NCBI GenBank assembly: GCA_913058345.1
Contig: CAJXQR010000002.1
Location: 496,001-560,000, forward strand
From: an uncultured Gammaproteobacteria bacterium
GTDB lineage: Bacteria > Pseudomonadota > Gammaproteobacteria > Pseudomonadales > Porticoccaceae
Reading direction: 5' to 3'
DNA length: 64,000 nt
The position numbers and the translations under genes were made by a program. Shown here piece by piece: positions 35,460 to 44,215 of the stretch; position 1 is the stretch's first letter; every line of letters begins with the position of its first letter. The notes under the pieces are model-generated. The model had not been told where the DNA came from. It was given only the letters and a program-made list of their open reading frames with translations, and ran no database searches.

Positions 35460-36322
35460 TGGTTATAAACAGCTTTTACAACCGTCGCCGTGCTGCTGGA
35501 TTTACCCTCCTTGAATTACTCGTGGCGATGTCGCTGGGCCTGTTTTTATTGGCCGGTTTAATTCAGGTGCTAGTGACAAATAGAGAAGTGTTTAGAGTGC
35601 AGGAAAACAGCTCCCGTATGCAGGAAGATGGGCGATTTGTTGTGACTGTACTGAATAGCGCTGTGAGCCTTGCGGGTTATCGTGAAGATGCCAGCTTAAC
35701 TATGGACACTCAATTTCCGAATTATACGACCCAGGCCAATCCTCCCGCGCAGACATTTCAGGAAGGAGAAGTCGTTAACGGCACTGACAACGACATTGGG
35801 GGTGGCGATAACATAAAGGACGGAACGGATGCCATCGCTATTCGCTACCGAAGCGATGGGGGGATTCGTGATTGTCTTGGAAGCATAGTCGGTAGTGGCC
35901 TTATGTCGGTGAATCGATTTTATGTTGACGATGATGGCACCCTTAATTGTCGGTCAGATGTTTATAACCCTTCTACGGGTGCTGCGGTGAGCAGCGCAAC
36001 GCAACCCTTGATTGATAACGTTGAAGATATGCAAATTAGATACGGGATGAACACCGGTGGACCTTTCCGTGACGTAACTGCGGAGTGTTATCTTGATGCT
36101 TCCGTTCCAATTGGTACTGACAATGATTGCACAGCTTTGAATTTTGACAGGGTCGTCAGTGTGCGTATTAGTCTTCTATTGCATTCAAATGACGATCACT
36201 TAACGCCTGACAATACACCCCAAACCTACTCTTATGAAGGGTTGAATAATGTGCTGGCTGGTGACAATCGCCTTTATCGCACGGTTACCACGACGATAGC
36301 GATGAGGAATAAAATTCTATGA
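35459..36322 (+). CDS. pilW: Type IV pilus minor pilin PilW
   Basis: A 287-residue minor pilin, translationally coupled to pilV through a TGATG overlap. The prepilin motif is GFTLLELLVAMSLGLFLLAGL (from about residue 14) and the soluble domain is PilW-like, with YRSDGGIRDCLGS and the later segment VEDMQIRYGMNT, which is a hallmark of PilW. Longer than other minor pilins, as expected. It links the minor pilins with PilY1 at the tip in the established model of Pseudomonas. Confidence 0.9.
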   Translation: MVINSFYNRRRAAGFTLLELLVAMSLGLFLLAGLIQVLVTNREVFRVQENSSRMQEDGRFVVTVLNSAVSLAGYREDASLTMDTQFPNYTTQANPPAQTFQEGEVVNGTDNDIGGGDNIKDGTDAIAIRYRSDGGIRDCLGSIVGSGLMSVNRFYVDDDGTLNCRSDVYNPSTGAAVSSATQPLIDNVEDMQIRYGMNTGGPFRDVTAECYLDASVPIGTDNDCTALNFDRVVSVRISLLLHSNDDHLTPDNTPQTYSYEGLNNVLAGDNRLYRTVTTTIAMRNKIL

Positions 36323-36876
36323 AAGCTATTGCGCATAGTGAGGGCTGTACAATACCGGCTCAACTGCCTGGCCGGCAGAAAGGTGCTGTGTTGGTGCTGG
36401 GACTGATTCTGTTGTTAATTTTGACTCTTATTGGTGTTAGCACAATGCAGGGTAGTGTTTTTGACGAAAAAATGGCGGGCAATACACGAGATCGAAATTT
36501 TGCTTTTCAAGCGTCTGAAAGCGCTTTACGTGATGGGGAATTATGGCTGTTGAACAGTTCATCTGAGCCACTGTGGGACGCCACGGGTAGCAGTGGTGTG
36601 TGGGGACTGAACGATCCTGGAGCAGGTGATTGGTGGGAGGGTGGTGGTCCCTGGGGTAATGGTGCACCAAGTGTCGTGACCTTAACAGGTATCGATAATA
36701 TACAAGCGCAGCCGCAAAGGATCATAGAGTATACGAGGTTTGTACGCGATGAGCTTGATTCCCCGACATCAGGGCCTCCTACAGGTAAGGTTTATTATCG
36801 CGTCACCTCAAAAGCAACGGGCGGAACTGATTCAGCGATTGTCCAGCTCCAAAGTATGTATTCAAAGAGGTATTAA
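36319..36876 (+). CDS. pilX: Type IV pilus minor pilin PilX
   Basis: A 185-residue PilX-family protein with start overlapping the pilW stop (ATGA). The N-terminus has a longer leader, QKGAVLVLGLILLLILTLIGVSTMQGS, ending in the PilX motif and followed by EKMAGNTRDRNFAFQASESALRDGE, which is the conserved PilX N-terminal domain. The prepilin cleavage site is the atypical KGAV form. It recruits PilY1 in current models. Codon use and GC content resemble the rest of the cluster. Confidence 0.88.
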   Translation: MKAIAHSEGCTIPAQLPGRQKGAVLVLGLILLLILTLIGVSTMQGSVFDEKMAGNTRDRNFAFQASESALRDGELWLLNSSSEPLWDATGSSGVWGLNDPGAGDWWEGGGPWGNGAPSVVTLTGIDNIQAQPQRIIEYTRFVRDELDSPTSGPPTGKVYYRVTSKATGGTDSAIVQLQSMYSKRY

Positions 36877-36878
36877 TC

Positions 36879-39800
36879 ATGGCCATAGAAATCAATGGAC
36901 CAAAGGCATTACGCTTTTTTTTAAAGAGCGTACCGATAGGCTTGCTTGTTTCGCCGGTTGCCTTGCTCAATGCGACCCCGCTTTCTCTCAGTACAGCTCC
37001 TTTATTCCTTGGCTCAGGTGTCGATTCCAACATTATCCTCACCCTTGATGACTCAGGCTCTATGCACTGGGAGCATATGCCTGATGGAGTTGGTCCGGCG
37101 TATGTTTACCCTCGGGTTGCGGGTCTTTATGGTGCGGGTGATTATGCTAATCAAGTAACGCTGTTTAGCAATGCTCATTCCTATTCGGTGCGTAACCGTA
37201 GTCCAGATGTAAATTTGATCTATTACAACCCTGCTATTACGTATGTCCCCTGGGAAGGGGGTTCGGGTACCATGGGTGATGCGTTAATTACTTGCGCACC
37301 TCATAATCCTTTTGATACAGCTAAAGGGTGCCGGGATCTTACGGCCAATAATAACGAGCAGGCTGCGTGGGTTAGTTATAACGGAGGTTCTTATAACGTA
37401 TCTGCCTCTAACGTAAGTGAGACGTTTTGGCCTGCAGTTTATTATCGATACACTGGTGCCGGCACTCCAAACTGGACCGCAAGCGATTATACCGAATATG
37501 AAATACGTCCCAGCACACCAAGCTACCCGGGTGGGCCAGAGCGTACGGACTGTGGCGCTACCCCTACAACGTGTACCTACGACCAAGAAATTCAAAATTT
37601 TGCCAATTGGTATACGTATTATCGCTCGCGTGTGCTGACTGCTCGAGGAGGTATTGGTAGGGCATTTGCGAACCAGAGTACTAATATTCGCGTTGGTTTT
37701 GCGGCTATTAACAAGGGTGCAACAACTATTGATGGTGTGAGTAGTAGCCGTGCAATGGTGCGAGGTGTACGACCTTTTTCAGGCAGTGACCGCGACACCT
37801 TTTATAGTGACCTTTATGGTTACGCCATGGTGCCGTCAGGAACACCACTTCGTACAGCCCTACGGGGTGTCGGCACGTATTTCGAACGCACGGATGACGA
37901 TGGTCCTTGGGGTGAAGATCCCGGCAATGGTAATGCAGCGAGTCATTTGGAGTGTCGGCAAAGTTTCAACATCCTCATGACTGACGGTTATTACAATGGT
38001 GCCAACCCCGGCCTGGGGAATATAGATGGTGCAGCAGGGACGACAATTACTGGCCCTGGTGGTGCCAGCTTTCTCTATACACCTGGAGCGCCTTACAGTG
38101 ATCTTCACAGCGATACCTTAGCTGATAGTGCTATGGATTACTGGGTGCGAGATTTACGCCCCACTTTGGCAAATAGAGTGCCGACTAATTCAACGGATGA
38201 TGCTTTTTGGCAACACTTGGTGAACTTTACCGTTGGCCTGGGGGTTAACGGTACTTTAGACCCTGTTGTGGATCTCCCTGGTATTCTCGCGGGCACGACG
38301 CAATGGCCTAATCCGACGACAAATAATGAGACGCATATTGACGACTTATGGCATGCAGGTCTTAATAGCCGGGGTGGTTTTTTTAGTGCAGCCGACCCTA
38401 ATCAGTTTGCAAAGGCGCTGGGCGATATACTCGGTAATATATCGGACCGAGCTCGCTCTTCATCGGCATCAGTAGCGGTAAATAGTGGATCAATAATTTC
38501 AGATAGTCTGGTTTATCAGAGTCGGTTTAATAGCACTAATTGGACGGGTCAACTCTCTGCATTTCCAATAAACGCGGATGGGTCGCTCGGAGCAGAAGAA
38601 TGGGAAGCCTCAACTTCAATTCCTGCTTTCAATTCTCGAGTCATTATTACTCATGACGGGCAAAATCCACAACGATTTAGGTGGGCAGATTTGTCCGCGG
38701 CGCAACAATCGCTACTTACTGCAAGTCAAGTTGTTGATTATATTCGAGGAGATGCCTCTCTTGAAGAAAGAGTGATCTCTCCCGCTGACAAGACGACGCT
38801 AGCGAGTCTTGGGCTTCCTGCCGAAGGGTTCCGTAACCGCATCGATAAAAATGGCGACGCTAGGGTGCTCGGCGACTTGGTGAATTCTGCCCCTTCTTAT
38901 GTCGGCGTTGGAAACTTCCGCTACCCAGATAGTTTGGAGTCCTTGCCTTATTCCAGTTTTGTTGCCAGCCAGCGGCTCCTCAATTCAGGTAAGGGCCGCA
39001 ATCCGGTTGTTTATATTGGTGCTAACGACGGTATGTTGCACGCTTTCGATGCTCGCGATAAGGCCAATGGGGGGGGGGATGAGCTGTTTGCTTATGTCCC
39101 AAATAAAATCTACAACAAATTATTGAACCATGCAGACCCGAAAGGCAGTCACCAATATACGGTAGATGGGTCGCCATCTACCGTAGACGCTTTCGTTGGC
39201 GGTAGTTGGAAAACTATTTTGGTCAGTGGTTTAAGAGGTGGAGGCCAAGGCTTTTTTGCAATCGATATTACAGACCCTGATGCCTTTAGTACTGAGGCTT
39301 CAGCGAAAAATAAAGTTTTGTGGGAATTTACTGATAGTGACATGGATCCTGGTTCGTCGAACACTAATTTTGATAGTGATTTAGGATATACCTATGGACA
39401 GGCAAGTATTGTACGTTTGCACAATGGCAAATGGGCCGCTGTATTCGGCAATGGGTATAATAATACTTATGATAATGATGGTGACGGTGCAGCCAGTGAC
39501 AGCACTACCGGCAATGCAGTGCTTTATATTGTCGATTTAGAAACCGGGGGCCTCATTAAGAAAATTGACACAGGCATAGGGAGCTCAGCAGACCTGTCGG
39601 GCAGCAACTTCCCCAATGGTCTTTCGCAACCAGCGCTGGTTGATTTTGATGGAGACAGTATTATTGATTATGCCTACGCTGGAGATTTACAAGGCAATGT
39701 GTGGAAATTTGACCTTACTAGCGCTACGGCTGCGTCATGGGGTGTAGCTCATTCTCAGCCGCTCTTTACAGCCTGTGCTAGCAACTCATGCACTGCATCA

Positions 39801-40568
39801 ACTTTCCAGCCAATTACAAGCCCTCTTAAAGTTAAGTACCACCCCAAATCGGGCATAATGATCTACTTTGGCACCGGTAAATATTTTGAAACTGGGGACA
39901 ATAATCCTACAGGGCAAACGACTCAGACTTTTTATGGGATATGGGATAAAAATGTCTCCACTTTCACTAGCTTTACACGTTCCTCTTTGCTTGAGCAATC
40001 GATCACTAAGGAGCTCGAGTTTATAGATCCGGACACAAGCATTGTTTTGTCAGATGTGAGAGTTACTACAGACAATACAATTGACTGGTCAATTCATAAT
40101 GGCTGGTACATTGATTTATTGAATCAGGAGGGAGGAAATACTAATAATTATGGAGAGCGCCAAGTTAGCTCGGCGATACTGCGCGGAAGTCGAGTGATGT
40201 TTAGCACTTTGATCCCAGGGGATTTAGACCCCTGCTCCCCTGGTGGTGTAAGTTGGTTTATGGTGCTGGACGTGTTTTCAGGGGCGCAATTACCGTTTAC
40301 ACCTTTTGATTTTAGTGGAGATGGGGAGTTTGATCAAAATGATTATGTTTCGGTTGGTGGCACTGACGTACCAGGCAGTGGAAGAAAATCAAAAGTTGGC
40401 ATAACTTCTACCCCCGGCCTACTGACTAAAAAGGATGGAAATGAGGTCGCAATATTTAGTGGGTCAGGTGATAAGGCTGATCCTGATGGCGATATTGATG
40501 AAGAGGTCGGTTTAAACGGTGAGGAATACGCCCCAGGGCGCGAGTCTTGGCGACAATTAAATAACTAG
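36879..40568 (+). CDS. pilY1: Type IV pilus tip adhesin PilY1 (PilC)
   Basis: A 1229-residue secreted protein, three bases after the pilX stop. N-terminal signal segment about 12-36; then a von Willebrand A-like domain with the MIDAS start LTLDDSGSMHW (Asp57/Ser59/Ser61 pattern). The C-terminal half (about 690-1130) is the PilY1 beta-propeller (PF05567) with VVYIGANDGMLHAFDA, FVGGSWKTILVSGLRGGGQGFFAIDITDP and WAAVFGNGYNN. Two acidic calcium-loop motifs are visible, DNDGDG and DFDGDSIID. PilY1 is a tip adhesin, mechanosensor and regulator of pilus retraction in Pseudomonas. Length is close to P. aeruginosa PilY1. Confidence 0.93.
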   Translation: MAIEINGPKALRFFLKSVPIGLLVSPVALLNATPLSLSTAPLFLGSGVDSNIILTLDDSGSMHWEHMPDGVGPAYVYPRVAGLYGAGDYANQVTLFSNAHSYSVRNRSPDVNLIYYNPAITYVPWEGGSGTMGDALITCAPHNPFDTAKGCRDLTANNNEQAAWVSYNGGSYNVSASNVSETFWPAVYYRYTGAGTPNWTASDYTEYEIRPSTPSYPGGPERTDCGATPTTCTYDQEIQNFANWYTYYRSRVLTARGGIGRAFANQSTNIRVGFAAINKGATTIDGVSSSRAMVRGVRPFSGSDRDTFYSDLYGYAMVPSGTPLRTALRGVGTYFERTDDDGPWGEDPGNGNAASHLECRQSFNILMTDGYYNGANPGLGNIDGAAGTTITGPGGASFLYTPGAPYSDLHSDTLADSAMDYWVRDLRPTLANRVPTNSTDDAFWQHLVNFTVGLGVNGTLDPVVDLPGILAGTTQWPNPTTNNETHIDDLWHAGLNSRGGFFSAADPNQFAKALGDILGNISDRARSSSASVAVNSGSIISDSLVYQSRFNSTNWTGQLSAFPINADGSLGAEEWEASTSIPAFNSRVIITHDGQNPQRFRWADLSAAQQSLLTASQVVDYIRGDASLEERVISPADKTTLASLGLPAEGFRNRIDKNGDARVLGDLVNSAPSYVGVGNFRYPDSLESLPYSSFVASQRLLNSGKGRNPVVYIGANDGMLHAFDARDKANGGGDELFAYVPNKIYNKLLNHADPKGSHQYTVDGSPSTVDAFVGGSWKTILVSGLRGGGQGFFAIDITDPDAFSTEASAKNKVLWEFTDSDMDPGSSNTNFDSDLGYTYGQASIVRLHNGKWAAVFGNGYNNTYDNDGDGAASDSTTGNAVLYIVDLETGGLIKKIDTGIGSSADLSGSNFPNGLSQPALVDFDGDSIIDYAYAGDLQGNVWKFDLTSATAASWGVAHSQPLFTACASNSCTASTFQPITSPLKVKYHPKSGIMIYFGTGKYFETGDNNPTGQTTQTFYGIWDKNVSTFTSFTRSSLLEQSITKELEFIDPDTSIVLSDVRVTTDNTIDWSIHNGWYIDLLNQEGGNTNNYGERQVSSAILRGSRVMFSTLIPGDLDPCSPGGVSWFMVLDVFSGAQLPFTPFDFSGDGEFDQNDYVSVGGTDVPGSGRKSKVGITSTPGLLTKKDGNEVAIFSGSGDKADPDGDIDEEVGLNGEEYAPGRESWRQLNN

Positions 40569-40578
40569 AGGTTGGCTT

Positions 40579-40899
40579 ATGAAAATATTACCTGTTTTCG
40601 TTTTTTGTTCACTAATGCTGGGGCTTGCTTCGGGTGTCGTATTTGCTCAAAAGGCTTACCCAGTAACGGGCACAGTAGATAGCGTTGATAGTGAGTTCGC
40701 CAAAATCAAAGTGGCTGGTAAAACTTATCGTCTGGCAAGAGCTGTTTCTGTTCATGACGAGATACGCCTGAGAGAAATTCCGCCCACCATCAACGACATA
40801 AAAAAAGGTGATAGTGTAGGGTTGATCTTTGCAAGTTCGTCAAAAAAATCGAGTGTTGAAGAGATTTGGTTGCTCAATGAGTTTCGCCAAAGTGAGTAA
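40579..40899 (+). CDS. pilY2: Small secreted PilY2-like protein
   Basis: A 106-residue protein with a signal peptide (ILPVFVFCSLMLGLASGVVFA, cleaved near residue 23) and a short beta-rich domain (TGTVDSVDSEFAKIKVAGKTYRLA, then GDSVGLIFAS). It lies between pilY1 and pilE exactly where P. aeruginosa has pilY2, and has similar size. PilY2 is only weakly conserved, so the name rests mainly on position. Its end overlaps the next gene by 23 bases. Role in pilus assembly is not well defined even in Pseudomonas. Confidence 0.7.
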   Translation: MKILPVFVFCSLMLGLASGVVFAQKAYPVTGTVDSVDSEFAKIKVAGKTYRLARAVSVHDEIRLREIPPTINDIKKGDSVGLIFASSSKKSSVEEIWLLNEFRQSE

Positions 40900-41308
40900 G
40901 GTATTAACAAAACCAAATGGCTTTACTTTAATCGAGCTGATGATCGTTGTCGCAATTGTGGCGATAACAGCCGCGATCGCCTTGCCGAGCTATCAAAATC
41001 AAATTGAAAAAACGCGCAGAGGTGTGGCTAAATCAGATTTGATTGAGCTGACTAGTTTTATGCAGCGGTTTTACACCGAAAATAACCGCTTCGATGAGGA
41101 CCGCGCGGGGAATGCAGTTGCCTTGCCTTTTAACGAATCGCCATCCGTTGGGGCAACAAAGTTCTATGACTTGACTTTAGCTGTTGCACAGAGCAGCTAT
41201 ACACTTACTGCAACTCCAAAAGGCGCTCAGTCAAGTGATTCATGTGGCACGCTGAGTGTGGCTCACACTGGCGCCAAAACACATAGTAGTGGAACTGATT
41301 GTTGGTGA
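40877..41308 (+). CDS. pilE: Type IV pilin-like protein PilE
   Basis: A 143-residue pilin. The ATG at 40877 gives MSFAKVSKVLTKPNG, then the class III prepilin motif FTLIELMIVVAIVAITAAIA with methylation Phe and Glu5, followed by ALPSYQNQIEKTRRG and the helix DLIELTSFMQRFYTENNRF. Two Cys residues near the end (SCGTLS and a final DCW) would form the D-region disulfide. As in P. aeruginosa it is the last gene of the fimU-pilVWXY1Y2E cluster. A frame extension upstream to 40829 lies inside pilY2 and lacks support. Confidence 0.9.
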   Translation: MSFAKVSKVLTKPNGFTLIELMIVVAIVAITAAIALPSYQNQIEKTRRGVAKSDLIELTSFMQRFYTENNRFDEDRAGNAVALPFNESPSVGATKFYDLTLAVAQSSYTLTATPKGAQSSDSCGTLSVAHTGAKTHSSGTDCW

Positions 41309-41711
41309 AGTGTTTTTTTAGGCTTGCTAAAGGTATCGTAGCAAAGATCTTCGTGGGTGCCGGCAGCGTTTACTGCTCCACTAGTCAAATAACCACTTCT
41401 AAAGCAGACTTTTGCCTTTGTTGTACGATGCAGAGCCCCTCCAATGCCCAGGCAGAAGGAGCTTAGCGGTGACATCTAATGGTTGCTTACTGGGTATTAT
41501 CTAGAAAACACACCGGTGATTGGCAGCGATAAGCCAATCGGTGTAAATGCCTATACCGAAAAAGCTCGTAGCTTAATTACAGTCTCAATTGACGATGGAA
41601 GGGGCTTTCAGTGTCGAGCGTGATGATCATTAAGGTGCATTAGCTCCGGCTTGGCCGGAGAGTTACCCGTTTTTCAATCGGCTTGTCACTTTAGATTTGA
41701 GCGACAAGCAC
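41309..41711. other. Intergenic region after pilE with two hairpins and a coding-like fragment
   Basis: 403 bases between convergent pilE and dsbA. An imperfect hairpin at 41510-41544 has the perfect core GATTGGC/GCCAATC. A second hairpin CTCCGGC-TTG-GCCGGAG (41644-41660) is followed after nine bases by TTTTT and may act as a weak terminator. A frame without ATG, 41480-41623, reads like protein (for example NTPVIGSDKPIGVNAYTEKA) and may be a gene remnant. No tRNA seen. Confidence 0.45.
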
Positions 41712-42365
41712 TCATTGGGGTGACATAGCCTCTCTCTCGATACCAATCAAATAGTCGGCAACTTTGAGCATCCCACCTTGCCCGCCGGCCATTTTGGCAT
41801 TAATACGGTACTTCCCATTAACGACCATCTCCGGCGTACCTCGGACATTGTAGCTACGTTGACGAGCATCGGCTTGCTTGGTAGCGCTAACAACGCCGAA
41901 GGAGTCAAAGGTTTTATTAAACTTGTCGAGGTCGACACCTTGGGCGAGAAATACTTTGCCAATAGCCTTTTTGCTGGCGAGTTTGTTTTTCTTCAGGTTC
42001 ATGGCTTCAAAGATTGCACGGTGTACAGGGTCTAGCACTTTTAGTGCCTTGGCAGTGTAGTAGGCGCGAGCGTGCAGTGCCATGGTTTTGTGCCAAATCG
42101 CTGGGCTGTGCACAAGCTTAACGTCTTCTGGCAGTTGGTCAGCCCAGGCACTGACCATGGGTTCAAAACTAAAACAGTGACTACAGCCATACCAAAACAC
42201 CTCCGTTACTTCAATACGTTTGGGGTCGCTGGTGTGAACCGGGGTTGTGAGGACTTCATAATGGGTGCCCGCTTGGTACCGCTCGTCCTGAGCAATCGCC
42301 GTACCGCTATTGATGATGAGGGGGAGGAGGCAGAGCATCGCCAAGTGTTTGAGTCGATAGATCAT
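41712..42365 (-). CDS. dsbA: Thiol:disulfide interchange protein DsbA
   Basis: A 217-residue periplasmic oxidant that introduces disulfide bonds. Signal peptide about 1-25 (LAMLCLLPLIINSGTAIA); thioredoxin fold with active site FWYGCSHCFSFEP (CSHC at about 55-58), helical insertion, and the cis-Pro loop VRGTPEMVVNG. CPHC is the E. coli form; CSHC occurs in other DsbA-type enzymes. It would be needed to oxidise the pilin and PilY1 disulfides encoded just upstream. It sits beside cytochrome c4 as in P. aeruginosa. Confidence 0.93.
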   Translation of the reverse strand: MIYRLKHLAMLCLLPLIINSGTAIAQDERYQAGTHYEVLTTPVHTSDPKRIEVTEVFWYGCSHCFSFEPMVSAWADQLPEDVKLVHSPAIWHKTMALHARAYYTAKALKVLDPVHRAIFEAMNLKKNKLASKKAIGKVFLAQGVDLDKFNKTFDSFGVVSATKQADARQRSYNVRGTPEMVVNGKYRINAKMAGGQGGMLKVADYLIGIEREAMSPQ

Positions 42366-42502
42366 AATACTAATTCTCAGTGTAGTGGTGAGTGTAGAGT
42401 AATAGAGAAGGTCTATTATTCAGCTTCCCGAGCGTGGTGCAAGACCTAGGATGTTTCTCTGTGCGCTTTGTTCCCTATTTTTATCAGCGTGACACAGACC
42501 AT

Positions 42503-42530
42503 AAAAAAAGCGGCAGAAGCCGCTTTTTTT
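42503..42530. terminator. Bidirectional rho-independent terminator
   Basis: AAAAAAAGCGGC (42503-42514), loop AGAA, GCCGCTTTTTTT (42519-42530): a perfect symmetrical stem with A-tract and T-tract. It lies 25 bases beyond the cytochrome c4 stop and upstream of dsbA, both on the minus strand, so it ends the cytochrome transcript and isolates dsbA. Confidence 0.85.
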
Positions 42531-42554
42531 GGTTCACAGAGAGGTTTTGATGTC

Positions 42555-43205
42555 TTATTGGCGAAGACCTGCGATGTAGTTGGCGACAGCAAGAATCTCT
42601 TGCTCACTCATGTGAGCAGACACGCCGCGCATCACGCTGCCTTCGTCATTATTGCGCCCGGTGGAGTCTTCAGCGTCGTGGGCAGCCGTGCGGAAAGCGC
42701 GCAGTTGACGGGCAATATATTCGGCAGACTGTCCGCCGAGTGCGGGGTAGCCTGCGGGACTGTTGCCGTTACCTGCGGGTGAGTGGCAGCCGGTGCAGGC
42801 GGGCACACCGGTTTCGAGGTTGCCCGCTCGATAGAGATTTTCGCCCCGTTCCAGCATTTTCGCGTCATCTTTTGAACCGTCGAGGATGCGATTTTGCGTG
42901 TTGTAGTAGGCCGCAATATCGGCAATGTCTTGGTCTGATAACGCATCGAGCATGCCCGTCATTTCGACAACAGTGCGTTTGCCACTTTTGATATCTTTGA
43001 TTTGTTTGACGAGATACTTCTCGCCCAGATCCGCTAATTTGGGGAACGTGCCCATGCCTGGGTAGCTGTTGCCATCAGCGCCATGACAGGCGGTGCAAAC
43101 TGCTGTTTTGTTTTTGCCTGCAGAGGCATCGCCTTGCGCGAAGACCACTTGAGTTAATGATAATGAGGCGGTGATTAGTATCAGTGTTTGCAGACATGTT
43201 TTCAT
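42555..43205 (-). CDS. Diheme cytochrome c4
   Basis: A 216-residue periplasmic electron carrier. Signal peptide (LQTLILITASLSLTQVVFAQG, cleaved near residue 23) and two cytochrome c domains, each with its heme-binding motif: CTACH (about 36-40) and CTGCH (about 138-142). Likely axial Met ligands are in the MTGMLDALSDQDI and VMRGVSAHMSEQEI segments. Cytochrome c4 passes electrons to terminal oxidases. It is divergent from engB and adjacent to dsbA, the same order as in P. aeruginosa, where a second monoheme cytochrome gene is also present but is absent here. Confidence 0.93.
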   Translation of the reverse strand: MKTCLQTLILITASLSLTQVVFAQGDASAGKNKTAVCTACHGADGNSYPGMGTFPKLADLGEKYLVKQIKDIKSGKRTVVEMTGMLDALSDQDIADIAAYYNTQNRILDGSKDDAKMLERGENLYRAGNLETGVPACTGCHSPAGNGNSPAGYPALGGQSAEYIARQLRAFRTAAHDAEDSTGRNNDEGSVMRGVSAHMSEQEILAVANYIAGLRQ

Positions 43206-43317
43206 CTGATATTCCGTAGGCAGGTGGTTGGCAAAAAAATGATGGCAAAGGCCGTTAACTTAGCGGGGCATTATATACCAACCTGCAGTCTAAAATTAAG
43301 CGTTATACTGCGCGGCT

Positions 43318-43935
43318 ATGAGTACTTCACTGAGCTTTACCCAAGCGGCCTTTTTACAAAGCGCCCCGACCTTAAATGCATGTCCTACTGATTCAGGTAG
43401 CGAAGTGGCTTTTGCTGGTCGTTCCAACGCTGGAAAATCCAGTGCAATTAACGCGCTGACTCGTCAGGGCAAGTTAGCGCGCATCAGTAAAACGCCAGGT
43501 CGCACCCAGTTGATAAACTTGTTCTCACTCACAGAGGACAAGCGTTTGGTGGACTTACCTGGTTATGGCTACGCTAAAGTGCCAAAGGCGATGAAAGCCC
43601 GCTGGGACCAAAATCTGGCGGAATATTTGCAGGGTCGACAATCGCTTAAGGGACTCATTTTACTGATGGATATTCGCCACCCCCTGCGGGAATATGACTG
43701 GCAAATGCTGGCTTGGTCGGCGGAATGCGGTATGCCCGTTCATGTGTTGCTGACCAAAGCTGACAAGCTAAAAAAAGGCCCAGCAAAGAGTACTTTGCTA
43801 CAGGTGCGCAAAATTTTGCACGAAGAAGGGTTGGATGAACTCACCTCGGTGCAGATGTTTTCGGCGCTTAAGCGCAGTGGTATCGAAGAATTGGAAAGTG
43901 TTTTATGTCAGTGGTTGGCTGGGCCTTCGAACTAG
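43318..43935 (+). CDS. engB: Ribosome biogenesis GTPase EngB (YihA/YsxC)
   Basis: A 205-residue TRAFAC-class GTPase required for 50S ribosome assembly. GTPase motifs in order: G1 [12 protein letters not shown] (about 32-43), G2 [10 protein letters not shown]3 [11 protein letters not shown]4 TKADKL and G5 MFSALK. Length is normal. Convergent with polA; the gap between them holds a putative sRNA gene (44018-44119). The order engB then polA is conserved in enterobacteria and Pseudomonas. Confidence 0.96.
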   Translation: MSTSLSFTQAAFLQSAPTLNACPTDSGSEVAFAGRSNAGKSSAINALTRQGKLARISKTPGRTQLINLFSLTEDKRLVDLPGYGYAKVPKAMKARWDQNLAEYLQGRQSLKGLILLMDIRHPLREYDWQMLAWSAECGMPVHVLLTKADKLKKGPAKSTLLQVRKILHEEGLDELTSVQMFSALKRSGIEELESVLCQWLAGPSN

Positions 43936-44017
43936 GGCTCGTTGCGTCAAGTGCTTTCAGGTACGGAGCAAAGAGGTTCGCGGGTAAAGAACAGGTGCTG
44001 AGAGAATAAATGGAGAC

Positions 44018-44043
44018 AAAAAAAACCGGCGCAAAGCGCCGGT
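44018..44043 (-). terminator. Rho-independent terminator (polA and putative sRNA)
   Basis: On the minus strand ACCGGCGC, loop TTT, GCGCCGGT (44025-44043), then an uninterrupted T-run (A-run on the plus strand at 44018-44025). It is a perfect 8-bp GC-rich stem, and lies about 175 bases beyond the polA stop, too far for a typical polA-only terminator, which supports an intervening RNA gene. Confidence 0.85.
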
Positions 44044-44119
44044 CGAAGTGTGCAGATGGAAATATCAAGAGGGGGGAAGATAATCCATCTGTGATTTAAG
44101 CTAGGAGCTTGTCACTTGC
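44018..44119 (-). ncRNA. Putative ErsA/Spot 42-position small RNA
   Basis: Minus-strand candidate sRNA of about 102 nt between polA and engB. Predicted start near 44119. Stem-loop 1 (44091-44115): GTGA-C-AAGCT-CCT-AGCTT-AAA-TCAC. Stem-loop 2: CAGATGGA/TCCATCTG (arms 44053-44060 and 44084-44091) around a 23-base loop that carries CTTCCCCCCTCTT in the sRNA, complementary to Shine-Dalgarno-like sequence. Stem-loop 3 is a terminator, ACCGGCGC-TTT-GCGCCGGT followed by seven or more T (44018-44043). A sigma-E-type promoter lies just upstream. Spot 42 (spf) in enterobacteria and ErsA in Pseudomonas occupy the same place beside polA, and ErsA is transcribed by the sigma-E homologue AlgU. The structure is seen; sRNA identity is inference. 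Confidence 0.72.
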
Positions 44120-44125
44120 AAAGAA

Positions 44126-44152
44126 TAAGACCGAGGCAACATCGAAAAGTTC
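44126..44152 (-). promoter_or_regulatory. Sigma-E/AlgU-type promoter of the putative sRNA
   Basis: Minus strand: GAACTT (44147-44152), 16-base spacer, TCTTA (44126-44130). The extracytoplasmic-stress consensus is GAACTT-N16/17-TCTGA, so ten of eleven positions match with optimal spacing. Predicted start is about seven bases on, near 44119, immediately before stem-loop 1. Confidence 0.65.
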
Positions 44153-44215
44153 ACACAAGCGTTCAATAAATTTGTATTTTTTAGTCCAGGGACTAATTTT
44201 CATGTCTGCTTGATA

